From: JAVBNH01 sp031551635
Lineage (GTDB): Bacteria > Bacillota > Clostridia > Oscillospirales > Acutalibacteraceae
Length of the DNA stretch: 42,021 nt
Reading direction: 5' to 3'
Assembly: GCA_031551635.1 (NCBI GenBank)
Contig: JAVBNH010000036.1
Coordinates: 1-42,021, forward strand
A program made the translations under genes and the position numbers. The notes beneath the pieces were generated by a model. It was not told the origin of the DNA. It did no database searches and saw nothing but the letters and a program-made list of their open reading frames with translations. Shown here one piece after another: positions 1-6,432 of this stretch; within the stretch, counting starts at the first letter, position 1, and each line of letters starts with the position of its first letter.

Positions 1-426
1 AGGATAAAGGCGACAGTCAGCAGGGCGGAATCTATAGCCAGCCAGCCGATTGATATAACGACAAAAATACCGCCGCTCGTCACCGGAATCAGCATCAGCC
101 CTGAAAACGCGCTTTTAAGCAAAGGCGAGACATTGCAGTTTTCAGCCACAGTAACTGGTGAATATGACCCGTCTGAGGAGGTTGTCTGGTCACTCAGCGG
201 TAACAAAAGCGTGTCTACAACGATTGACGTGAACGGAATTTTAAGCGTCGCGAAGGACGAAACAGCCGCGGAGCTGATTGTTACCGCGACAGCCGCCTGT
301 GACAGCAGCAAGTCAGAAAGCGTCACAGTTATAATTAAAGCAGAAACAAAAACAAAAACATTCTGGCAGTGCTTTATTGAATGGCTGCAATACCTCATTG
401 GCTTGATATCATCGTTCTTTAAGTAA
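1..426 (+). CDS. Surface protein with bacterial Ig-like (Big_2) domain, 5'-truncated
   Basis: The reading frame is open from base 1 to a TAA at 424-426, so this is the C-terminal end of a longer protein. The visible part carries one Big_2-like module, recognisable from the pattern ITTKIPP..GISISPENALLSKGE, a WSLSG strand, a DVNGILSV turn and a closing VTATA/VTVII strand. These modules are common in cell-surface proteins of Clostridia. The protein ends with an amphipathic, aromatic tail (FWQCFIEWLQYLIGLISSFFK region), which could associate with the membrane; that role is inference. An internal TTG at 133 could be mistaken for a start, but the domain clearly begins upstream of it. The N-terminal function is unseen. 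Confidence 0.75.
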   Translation, partial: RIKATVSRAESIASQPIDITTKIPPLVTGISISPENALLSKGETLQFSATVTGEYDPSEEVVWSLSGNKSVSTTIDVNGILSVAKDETAAELIVTATAACDSSKSESVTVIIKAETKTKTFWQCFIEWLQYLIGLISSFFK

Positions 427-502
427 AACTCCTGATTCTGTAATTCCTTAATAAAAAATAATTATTTAAACATGCAACAAAATGGCATTTTTTTACTCTA
501 AT

Positions 503-580
503 TAGTGCCTTAGTGGGCTGAAAGCTTAATAAAAAACACTACTTGGGTTGTGGGCTTGGCAAGCCAAGCCCACATTAGTC
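503..580 (+). repeat. Dispersed ~75-bp repeat, family A, copy 1
   Basis: This is the best-preserved copy of a repeat found five times in the window. It runs from TAGTGCCTTAGTGGGC through a TAATAAAAAACA segment to a hairpin at 549-574 with perfect 12-bp arms (TGTGGGCTTGGC/GCCAAGCCCACA) and an AA loop, and ends in CACATTAG. The two ends are weakly complementary (CTTAGTGGGCT against CTAA(C)GTGGGCT). It lies just downstream of the truncated surface protein gene. No coding potential is visible. Confidence 0.8.
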
Positions 581-632
581 AGAAGTAAAATATTTACTGC
601 AAAAATATTTGGATAATGAAAGGTACGGTTTT

Positions 633-2861
633 ATGATGAAAACATCACGAAAAAAGCTGCTTTGCGCAATTCTGTCAATCACCTTGGTACTTGGCACGCT
701 CTTTCAGAGCTTCGCGGCAAATGCTGCGGACGGCGATGAAGCCGAATTGATAATTGAGCTTGGAATCCCGGGCGAGATGCCCGCTGTCGGCGAGCTTTAC
801 ACTGTTAATGTTGATTTATTCTATTCTTCTTCTAGCGCAGCATGCAATTTATTTATTGATTATGATAAAACAGTTTTGAAGCCTGTTGACGCCTTATCAT
901 ACAACAACACCGCCGGATTTACTGTTGATGAGGAGAAAATGGGGCTGGCTTTTTTTGCGGGAATTGTAACTTCCGCTCACCATAGGGTGACCCTGGCGAC
1001 CTTCACCTTTGAAGTATTGGCTGAAGGAGAGCCGAATTTTAACGGATATTTCACCTCATGCGTAGATATTGACGACAGACCGCTTACGAACTCGATTCAG
1101 ATTAATGATGCTTATATCGCCCCTGTGCCGTATGAAAGCAAGCTTTCGCTTGGACTTTATCTGCCGGACAAGGAGCTTATAACCGGGGATAATTTTACTG
1201 TTTCTCTTGTCGCTTATGAAGCAATGAATATCAGTGAATTTACACTAAGGTTCACATATGACCCTACAGTTGTAAAACCTGTCAGCAAAACGGTTTCCCA
1301 GCAAGACGGAGTATTAATAGATTCAGTGATTGATGAAGAAAACGCTGAATTCACAGTAAATTTTAGCGCTGAAAAATTCACAATAACCGGGCAAAATTTG
1401 CTGGCTACCTTTACTTTTGAGCTTTTAAACTATGATAGTCCGAAATTTAAAGGAAAATTTGAAAAATGCTTAGATATTGATGATAATACGACAGCTGGGC
1501 GTATAAATGTAATAGACTCGCGAACGGAATGCGGTGTCAATATCTCTGCCCCTGAAGGCGATTTTAAGGCAGGCGATACATACAGCGTTGAAGTCAATAT
1601 TGTTAATGCAAGAAACGCTGCAGCTTTTGTACTTATTATAACATATGACAATGATTTACTTGTCCCTGTTTCCTCTATAACGCATGAAAATGGTAAAATT
1701 GAAAAAGATAGTATTTACACAGTTTTTTCAGAGACTAAAAATGACATGGTGGTTGCCTTTATTACATTTTTCGGTGTTTATACTAAAACGGAGCTTCCTC
1801 TTGGTACATTTACTTTCAATTTAAAATCAGACGGAGAACCTAAATTTAAGGCTTACATAAAGGAGGTGTCTGACTATAACGGTATGGACATAACCGGTAA
1901 TGTTTATATTAATAATGTTCTTATCGAACAAACACCACCTGAAACAACAACCCTGCCACCTGTAGAAACATCAGAGACAGAAGAAGGAGCAACGACCACT
2001 GCTCCTCCGATGAGCTATGAAACATCAACATTTCCACAGTATACAGAAATAACCACAGCTTACAATCCGGGCGAAGAAACAACAGAAGAGCCGTCGCAAA
2101 CAGAGGCGACAACAGTCCCGGCGAACGATGTGACGACTACAATGCCTCTTACCATCGACCAGACTGAGCCTACAGAAGAAGTAACAACAAAAGAAGCGGT
2201 AACCGAAGAATCGACAACAGTCGCGGAGATAACAACAGCGGAAATAACAACAGAGCAAACTACATCAGATGTTATTACGACCGCTCCAAGCACGAATAGT
2301 GAAATTACAACAGATCAAAGCACGAATAATGAAATTACAACAGCTCAAATCACTACTGCGCAAAATACAACTGAAGCAAAAACGACTGAAGAGTCGACAA
2401 CCGCTACGGATGTGCTTCCCAAGCTCAAGGATTCAGCAGATATTGTTTTGAATTCTCAGAAAGCCGCATTGTTCTCAGCTAAACAAAAGCTGACGCTCGG
2501 CGATTTGCTGAAGGAATTTGAAAATGACGGAATAACCGTCAAAAACAGCCTCGGCGAAACTATAACCGACAGCTCTGCTGTAATAGGCTCGGGCTTCACG
2601 GTTTCATTGGGCGGCAGCGAGGAGTTTTACAGCTACTACCTGCTCGGCGACCTCAACAGCGACGGCGAAATTACAGCGGTTGACGCGCGAATTGTGCTGC
2701 GTGCCTCGGCTGAACTTGATAAGCTCAACGACTGGCAAAAAGTCATTGCCGAAATTGACGACAGCAACCAAATCACCGCAACCGACGCGAGGATAATTCT
2801 TAGACTGTCGGCGGATCTCGAAAAAATCGAACCGTGGCTAGGCAAGCAAAAGGACAAATAG
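633..2861 (+). CDS. Secreted cohesin-like protein with C-terminal dockerin
   Basis: A 742-residue exported protein. Residues 1-32 form a signal peptide (KKLL, hydrophobic core, AANA). Three related beta modules follow at about 38-155, 165-285 and 297-425, each with the cohesin-like pattern G(D/E)xYTVxVxL, a YDxxVLKPV strand and a closing LATFTFE strand. Residues 430-590 are a Thr/Glu-rich linker. A small module at about 600-665 precedes a type-I dockerin (about 669-742): the first calcium loop is GDLNSDGEITAVD, the second EIDDSNQITATD, each followed by ARIxLRxSA. The ATG at 633 is chosen because GAAAGG lies 9 nt upstream and the signal peptide starts there; a TTG at 609 lacks this. A likely role is scaffold or adaptor in a cellulosome-like surface assembly. 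No catalytic domain is seen. Confidence 0.8.
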   Translation: MMKTSRKKLLCAILSITLVLGTLFQSFAANAADGDEAELIIELGIPGEMPAVGELYTVNVDLFYSSSSAACNLFIDYDKTVLKPVDALSYNNTAGFTVDEEKMGLAFFAGIVTSAHHRVTLATFTFEVLAEGEPNFNGYFTSCVDIDDRPLTNSIQINDAYIAPVPYESKLSLGLYLPDKELITGDNFTVSLVAYEAMNISEFTLRFTYDPTVVKPVSKTVSQQDGVLIDSVIDEENAEFTVNFSAEKFTITGQNLLATFTFELLNYDSPKFKGKFEKCLDIDDNTTAGRINVIDSRTECGVNISAPEGDFKAGDTYSVEVNIVNARNAAAFVLIITYDNDLLVPVSSITHENGKIEKDSIYTVFSETKNDMVVAFITFFGVYTKTELPLGTFTFNLKSDGEPKFKAYIKEVSDYNGMDITGNVYINNVLIEQTPPETTTLPPVETSETEEGATTTAPPMSYETSTFPQYTEITTAYNPGEETTEEPSQTEATTVPANDVTTTMPLTIDQTEPTEEVTTKEAVTEESTTVAEITTAEITTEQTTSDVITTAPSTNSEITTDQSTNNEITTAQITTAQNTTEAKTTEESTTATDVLPKLKDSADIVLNSQKAALFSAKQKLTLGDLLKEFENDGITVKNSLGETITDSSAVIGSGFTVSLGGSEEFYSYYLLGDLNSDGEITAVDARIVLRASAELDKLNDWQKVIAEIDDSNQITATDARIILRLSADLEKIEPWLGKQKDK

Positions 2862-2879
2862 GAATAATAAACCGTTATT

Positions 2880-2922
2880 CACCCGGGTATTTATGGTTTC
2901 ATAAATACCCGGGTGATATTTT
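2880..2922 (+). terminator. Strong hairpin after the cohesin/dockerin gene
   Basis: A perfect 16-bp stem (2880-2895 with 2900-2915, arms beginning CACCCGGGTATTTATG) and a GTTT loop, followed by an AT-rich, T-containing tail. It separates the dockerin gene from the padR promoter. Confidence 0.8.
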
Positions 2923-2938
2923 ATATATTTAAATCATA

Positions 2939-2967
2939 TTGACAATATCAGACATCGGTGTTATAAT
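2939..2967 (+). promoter_or_regulatory. Sigma-A-type promoter of padR
   Basis: TTGACA at 2939-2944, a 17-bp spacer and TATAAT at 2962-2967 match the vegetative consensus exactly. It is placed 46 bp upstream of the padR start codon. Confidence 0.8.
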
Positions 2968-2970
2968 TTT

Positions 2971-2989
2971 AATATCGACACTCGATATT
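2971..2989. promoter_or_regulatory. Palindromic operator candidate at the padR start site
   Basis: A perfect inverted repeat AATATCGA-CAC-TCGATATT covers the expected transcription start, directly after the -10 box. PadR-family repressors usually control their own operon through such dyads, so this is the likely autoregulatory site. The assignment is inferred from position. Confidence 0.55.
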
Positions 2990-3012
2990 GTTTTTTTTCG
3001 GAGGTGATAGCA

Positions 3013-3333
3013 TTGCCCAGGGAGCAGTTTCAAACCCTTTCGGAGCCTATGTATTATGTGCTGTTAGCCTTGACTCGCGAATGCTGCGGCACTGATATTA
3101 TGAAAAAGGTCGCGGATATTTCATCAGGTAGGGTGATAGTGGGTCCCGGGACGGTTTATGCGATGCTCGATAAGTTTCGCGGCAGCGGTATAATAAAACA
3201 AACCGCTTTTGACGGCAGAAAGCGTTCGTATATTATCACACAAGCGGGAAAAGAGCTGTTGCTTGAGGAACATAAACGATTACAAATTCTCTATACTGAC
3301 GGGAATAAAATTCTCATGGAGGTTGACTTATGA
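3013..3333 (+). CDS. PadR-family transcriptional regulator
   Basis: About 106 residues with the compact PadR winged-helix pattern: LSEPMYYVLLALTRECCGTDIM helix, a G(P)GTVYAMLDKF recognition helix, and the wing RKRSYIITQAGKELL. The protein would bind DNA as a dimer and repress its own operon; the effector is unknown. The start is taken as TTG at 3013 (MPREQFQ..., the usual PadR N-terminus), 8 nt after GGAGG at 3000-3004. A GTG at 3004 overlaps that ribosome-binding site and is unlikely. It overlaps the next gene by 4 bp (ATGA), so the two are translationally coupled. Confidence 0.85.
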   Translation: MPREQFQTLSEPMYYVLLALTRECCGTDIMKKVADISSGRVIVGPGTVYAMLDKFRGSGIIKQTAFDGRKRSYIITQAGKELLLEEHKRLQILYTDGNKILMEVDL

Positions 3334-4559
3334 AAGAGAAGAACGAGTTAAAACAATATATGCCCTTTCAGCTTAACGAATGCGAAGCGGTAAAAGAGCA
3401 TCTCGAGGATATGGCGTTAAAAGGGTGGAAACTGAAAAAGATTCAAACCTTCTTCTACTATGAAAAAATTGAACCTCAGAGGCTAAACTATGCGGTTGAG
3501 GTTTTACCTAAGGCTTCGGTTTACGCTACCGCTCCGTCAGATTATGCGAAGGAATATATTGAATATTGCCGTGAAGCCGGCTGGGATTTTATTTGTTATT
3601 ACGGTCAGGTCAATGTTTTTGTATCGGAATCTACAAATACCATCCCAATAGAAACGGATGAAAAAGCAAAATATAAAACAATAGTAAAAGGTATATTGAA
3701 ACTAAATGCAATAAACTGGTTTATTTTGCCTGTGCTTTTTTCAGTGAGTTTCATATTTGGTATGATGAATTATAGTTTATTTATTACCTCGGAATTAAGT
3801 CTGCTAAGCCTTTTGTTTTACATAATATACCTTATTTTTATTGCAGCTCAATTCACCTCATTTATAATCTGGACGGTAATACAACGGCACAGATTAAAAA
3901 ACGGACTGTCAATCAAGCATATTTCAAAAAAAGACCAGAAGCTGAGAACAAAAATCCGCATGATACCGCTGGTGCTTACACTTTCAATTATTATTTACAT
4001 GATTTTTCAATCCTTCCTGCAGAATGACACAACCACAGCTTTTTCATTAATTTTAATTATTCTGCTTCCGCTCGTAATTTATATGTTCTTACACTTTTTA
4101 CAAAACGGAGCTTACAGCAAAAATAAAAATATATTTATGCGGCTTTGTTTGGGGTTATGCCTGTGTTTAATCGTTGGAATATTCGGAGATTTACTTGCTA
4201 CTTTGCGGCAACCGAAGCCAATGCCCGAATACTTGCAAACTAGAACCGAAAAAAATATTTTAGTGGATATATCTGAATCTCATCAAGCCTTGGATAATGG
4301 CAGAACAGTCCGGATTACAGTTTTCAAAAGCAAATATGATATTATCATAAATCAATATCTTTTCTTTGAAACTCATGATTTATTTTTCTTGGGAGATTGT
4401 CCTATACAAAAAGACCAACCGGAATGGGGTGCAATATCGGTAATAGAGACAAAATACATGCTATATCTTGAATATACTGATAGTGTAATTTCTTTTTATT
4501 CCGATGTAGAATATTCTCAGGCGTTCATTAATGAAATCAAGTCATTGAGCACAAAATAG
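3330..4559 (+). CDS. DUF2812 membrane protein
   Basis: A 409-residue protein whose first ~110 residues match the DUF2812 pattern (MPFQLNECEAVKEHLEDMALKGWKL, a YAVE strand, YCREAGWDFICYYGQ). Next come about five membrane segments at roughly 126-145, 155-190, 210-230, 237-260 and 271-293, then a soluble C-terminal part of about 110 residues. DUF2812 proteins are typically encoded directly after a PadR regulator, as here with a 4-bp overlap. Their biochemical role is not established; a membrane-stress or export function is often suspected. Expression should follow the padR promoter. Confidence 0.8.
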   Translation: MKEKNELKQYMPFQLNECEAVKEHLEDMALKGWKLKKIQTFFYYEKIEPQRLNYAVEVLPKASVYATAPSDYAKEYIEYCREAGWDFICYYGQVNVFVSESTNTIPIETDEKAKYKTIVKGILKLNAINWFILPVLFSVSFIFGMMNYSLFITSELSLLSLLFYIIYLIFIAAQFTSFIIWTVIQRHRLKNGLSIKHISKKDQKLRTKIRMIPLVLTLSIIIYMIFQSFLQNDTTTAFSLILIILLPLVIYMFLHFLQNGAYSKNKNIFMRLCLGLCLCLIVGIFGDLLATLRQPKPMPEYLQTRTEKNILVDISESHQALDNGRTVRITVFKSKYDIIINQYLFFETHDLFFLGDCPIQKDQPEWGAISVIETKYMLYLEYTDSVISFYSDVEYSQAFINEIKSLSTK

Positions 4560-4632
4560 ATAAGCATTAATGCCCGCAAAAATACTATGCAAAAAAAACA
4601 AAATCTATAGTTTTACCTTCTTTAAGATATAT

Positions 4633-4665
4633 AAAGGGAACAGTTTTACTGTTCCCTTTGTTTAC
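4633..4665. terminator. Terminator between convergent DUF2812 and XRE genes
   Basis: Perfect 11-bp stem AAAGGGAACAG/CTGTTCCCTTT (4633-4643 and 4649-4659) with a TTTTA loop, T-rich on the + side. It ends the padR operon and lies just beyond the stop of the convergent regulator gene. Confidence 0.75.
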
Positions 4666-4964
4666 ATTTTTTTCAATAAGTCAAGCAAGGCATTTTTTTG
4701 TTCCGGATTCAACGCGTTCCATGTATCAAGCATTTCTCTTTGCTCTGAATTTAGCACAACAGCATCGCCATCTTCAAGGAAAAACTGTGATAAAGTAATC
4801 CCGAGACCTTGGCAAATAGCCTCTAAGGTCGGAATTGTCGGCAAATTATTTAGGCGAAACAAATTATTCAATGAACCCTCAGGAATTTTCGCCTCTTTTG
4901 CAAGCCTGTAATTGCTCCACCCTCGGCTGTCACGAAGCATTTTAATTCGTTCTAAAATATCCAT
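4662..4964 (-). CDS. XRE-family (Cro/CI-like) HTH regulator
   Basis: A 100-residue protein. Residues 4-62 form an XRE helix-turn-helix domain (MLRDSRGWSNYRLAKEA, then SLNNLFR recognition helix, then TLEAICQGLGITLSQFF). Residues 72-100 form a short helical tail (LNSEQREMLDTWNALNPEQK) that probably dimerises. The start is the ATG at 4962-4964 because AGGAGG lies upstream on the minus strand; a longer frame reaching 5030 has a Cys-rich, unlikely N-terminus. It is divergent from the SLOG gene, and the shared 119-bp gap holds direct repeats, so it probably controls itself and perhaps that neighbour. Confidence 0.85.
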   Translation of the reverse strand: MDILERIKMLRDSRGWSNYRLAKEAKIPEGSLNNLFRLNNLPTIPTLEAICQGLGITLSQFFLEDGDAVVLNSEQREMLDTWNALNPEQKNALLDLLKKM

Positions 4965-4981
4965 AGTCTTCCTCCTGATTA

Positions 4982-5014
4982 CATAATACACGCATTTACA
5001 TACGCATAATACAC
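4982..5014. promoter_or_regulatory. Direct-repeat operator candidate between XRE and SLOG genes
   Basis: CATAATACAC occurs at 4982-4991 and again at 5005-5014, start to start 23 bp apart, roughly two helical turns. This spacing suits two regulator dimers on one DNA face. It lies just upstream of the XRE gene. The link to the XRE protein is inference from position. Confidence 0.4.
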
Positions 5015-5024
5015 TTAATTTAGC

Positions 5025-5052
5025 TTGCAATATACATCAGTATATGTATAAT
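5025..5052 (+). promoter_or_regulatory. Promoter of the SLOG-family gene
   Basis: TTGCAA at 5025-5030, a 16-bp spacer and TATAAT at 5047-5052. The start codon is 32 bp further on, behind an AAGGAGAG ribosome-binding site. Confidence 0.6.
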
Positions 5053-5083
5053 AAACGTATTAGTAATTGTAAGGAGAGATAAA

Positions 5084-5560
5084 ATGAGAAATCAAACAGT
5101 CTGCTTCACAGGACATCGCCAAATAAACTCAGATTTAATTTTTTCAATTAACGAAAAACTTGAAAAATTGATAGCAGAGCTTATAAGCCGTGGTTACTCA
5201 CGATTTTTAACTGGCGGTGCGCTTGGTTTTGATACAATTGCACAGCAAGCAGTACTGCGAGCACGGAAAAAAAACAAAAAAATAAAATTGATTATTGTAC
5301 AACCTTGCAGTAATCAAGACGAAAAATGGTCTAAATCCCAAAAAAAAGAGTATAATCACCTTCTAAAGGTAGCAGATGATGTTATTTGCTTATCAGAAAA
5401 TTATTATAATGGATGCATGCAAAGGCGAAACCGTTATATGGTCGATAATAGTAATTTATGCATAGCATTTTTTTGCAATATGAAGGGTGGCACCTTCTAT
5501 ACAGTAAATTATGCGCAAAAAATGAATATTCCTGTAATCAACATAGCTATAAAAGACTAG
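5084..5560 (+). CDS. SLOG-family (DUF1273/YpsA-like) nucleotide-binding protein
   Basis: A 158-residue protein. Near the N-terminus is the TGHR motif (residues 9-12), followed by a glycine-rich loop GGALGFDTIAQ at about 45-55; these define the DprA/LOG-like Rossmann superfamily. The YNHLLKVADDVICLSENY and GGTFYTVNYAQ segments also fit DUF1273 proteins. Such proteins are thought to bind nucleotides or nucleotide-derived signals; the ligand here is unknown. A good ribosome-binding site (AAGGAGAG) precedes the ATG. It is divergent from an XRE regulator, so it may form a regulated pair with it. A role in DNA uptake or phage response is possible but unsupported. Confidence 0.75.
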   Translation: MRNQTVCFTGHRQINSDLIFSINEKLEKLIAELISRGYSRFLTGGALGFDTIAQQAVLRARKKNKKIKLIIVQPCSNQDEKWSKSQKKEYNHLLKVADDVICLSENYYNGCMQRRNRYMVDNSNLCIAFFCNMKGGTFYTVNYAQKMNIPVINIAIKD

Positions 5561-5565
5561 AATTT

Positions 5566-5641
5566 TAGTACCTTAATGAGCTGAAAGCTCATTAAAAAAC
5601 AAGTCTTGGGTTGTGGGCTTGGCAAGACATGCCCAAGTAAG
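5566..5641 (+). repeat. Dispersed repeat, family A, copy 2
   Basis: Same layout as copy 1: TAGTACCTTAATGAGCTGAAAGC, an A-rich middle, then GTGGGCTTGGCAAG. The right arm of the hairpin is degraded (ACATGCCCAAG), so the stem is imperfect. It lies just after the SLOG gene stop codon. Confidence 0.75.
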
Positions 5642-5659
5642 TAAAACCATGTAAAAATC

Positions 5660-5696
5660 AAAGGAGCCGGACAAAAAATCCGGCTCCTTTTTTTTG
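5660..5696 (+). terminator. Rho-independent terminator after the SLOG gene
   Basis: 12-bp stem AAAGGAGCCGGA/TCCGGCTCCTTT with a CAAAAAA loop and a run of T residues. It also faces the convergent hsp20 gene and may act in both directions. Confidence 0.85.
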
Positions 5697-5746
5697 ACTT
5701 TTGCTTCACTGAAGCGGTTATTTATGCACTTCAGTTTTTCATAGGA

Positions 5747-6187
5747 CTATTTAATTTCAATCTGCCTGGAGGTGTCAGGCTTTGCTTTTTTGGGAACGGT
5801 AATTTTTAAAATACCGTCCTCAAGCTTTGCGTCTATACCTTCATCAAAGGCGTCCGCCAGATACAGCGCTCTCTGCATTGAGGAATAACGGCGCTCACGG
5901 TGAATATAGCTATCTTTATCCTCCTTGACTTCCTCGTTGCGCTGCACGCTGATGTTCAGCCGTTCATCATATAGAGAAAGACTGATTTCCTCTTTCCTGA
6001 TTCCCGGCATTTCTGCTTCAATGGTGTAGGCACTGTCGGAATCCTTAACGTCCACTTTAAATGTGTCGTTCATCAGATCCCGTCCAAAAGGCCATGCATC
6101 ATTAAAGAAGTCGTCCATCATGTTAAACAGATTACGGGGGGTTGAAAGCTCACTTTTCCTGTGGTTAAATGGGATTAATCCTGCCAT
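5747..6187 (-). CDS. Small heat shock protein Hsp20
   Basis: A 146-residue ATP-independent holdase chaperone. The alpha-crystallin domain spans about residues 42-140: it opens with FKVDVKDSDSAYTIEAEMPGIRKEEISLSL, contains the RRYSSMQRALYLAD strand and closes with LEDGILKITVPKK, the hallmark GxLxxxxPK end. The N-terminus (MAGLIPFNHR..FNMMDDFFND) is typical of clostridial Hsp18. The ATG at 6185-6187 has AAAGGAG upstream. Regulation is unusually clear: a perfect CIRCE operator lies between promoter and gene, so HrcA should repress it at low temperature. Confidence 0.95.
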   Translation of the reverse strand: MAGLIPFNHRKSELSTPRNLFNMMDDFFNDAWPFGRDLMNDTFKVDVKDSDSAYTIEAEMPGIRKEEISLSLYDERLNISVQRNEEVKEDKDSYIHRERRYSSMQRALYLADAFDEGIDAKLEDGILKITVPKKAKPDTSRQIEIK

Positions 6188-6214
6188 AATTTACAACTCC
6201 TTTACTTTTTTGTA

Positions 6215-6241
6215 TTAGCACTCTAATGGCGAGAGTGCTAA
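6215..6241. promoter_or_regulatory. CIRCE operator (HrcA binding site)
   Basis: TTAGCACTC-N9-GAGTGCTAA is present without a mismatch to the known CIRCE consensus. It sits 27 bp upstream of the hsp20 start codon, just downstream of the promoter, where HrcA binding blocks transcription. Confidence 0.95.
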
Positions 6242-6250
6242 TCTACCTTT

Positions 6251-6278
6251 ATTATATGCAAAGGTCAGGGAAAGTCAA
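6251..6278 (-). promoter_or_regulatory. Promoter of hsp20
   Basis: On the minus strand TTGACT (6273-6278), a 16-bp spacer and TATAAT (6251-6256) precede the CIRCE element. Confidence 0.75.
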
Positions 6279-6344
6279 TAATTAACCAAAAATATTTACA
6301 AAATCTTAAAAAACGCATAAAGAAACAACATATTTGATTAAAAA

Positions 6345-6379
6345 AAACATTGCCAATCCCCGAAAGAACAGCAATGTTT
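6345..6379 (-). terminator. Terminator after the RCC1-dockerin gene
   Basis: 9-bp stem AAACATTGC/GCAATGTTT around a 17-nt loop, followed on the minus strand by a T run. It lies beyond the heptamer array that follows the RCC1-dockerin stop codon. Confidence 0.65.
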
Positions 6380-6390
6380 TATGAATACAA

Positions 6391-6432
6391 GTATCTAGTA
6401 TCTAGCATCTAGCATCCAGTATCTAGCATCTA
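6391..6432 (-). repeat. Heptamer array 1 (six units), overlapping a stop codon
   Basis: Six tandem 7-bp units: GTATCTA, GTATCTA, GCATCTA, GCATCCA, GTATCTA, GCATCTA. On the minus strand they read TAGATGC, TAGATAC and so on. The first TAG (6430-6432) is the stop codon of the RCC1-dockerin gene. The unit is constant in length but variable in bases 1-2 and occasionally 6. Confidence 0.9.

Noticed and set aside
609..632. TTG start for the cohesin/dockerin protein
   Set aside because: No ribosome-binding site, and it would place eight polar residues before a complete signal peptide.
2025..2293. Two minus-strand ORFs within the Thr-rich linker
   Set aside because: Their Val/Cys/Thr-rich translations mirror the repetitive ACA/GAA codons of the linker on the other strand.
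4570..4911. 113-residue + ORF opposite the XRE gene
   Set aside because: It is antisense to a clear HTH gene and crosses the terminator hairpin.
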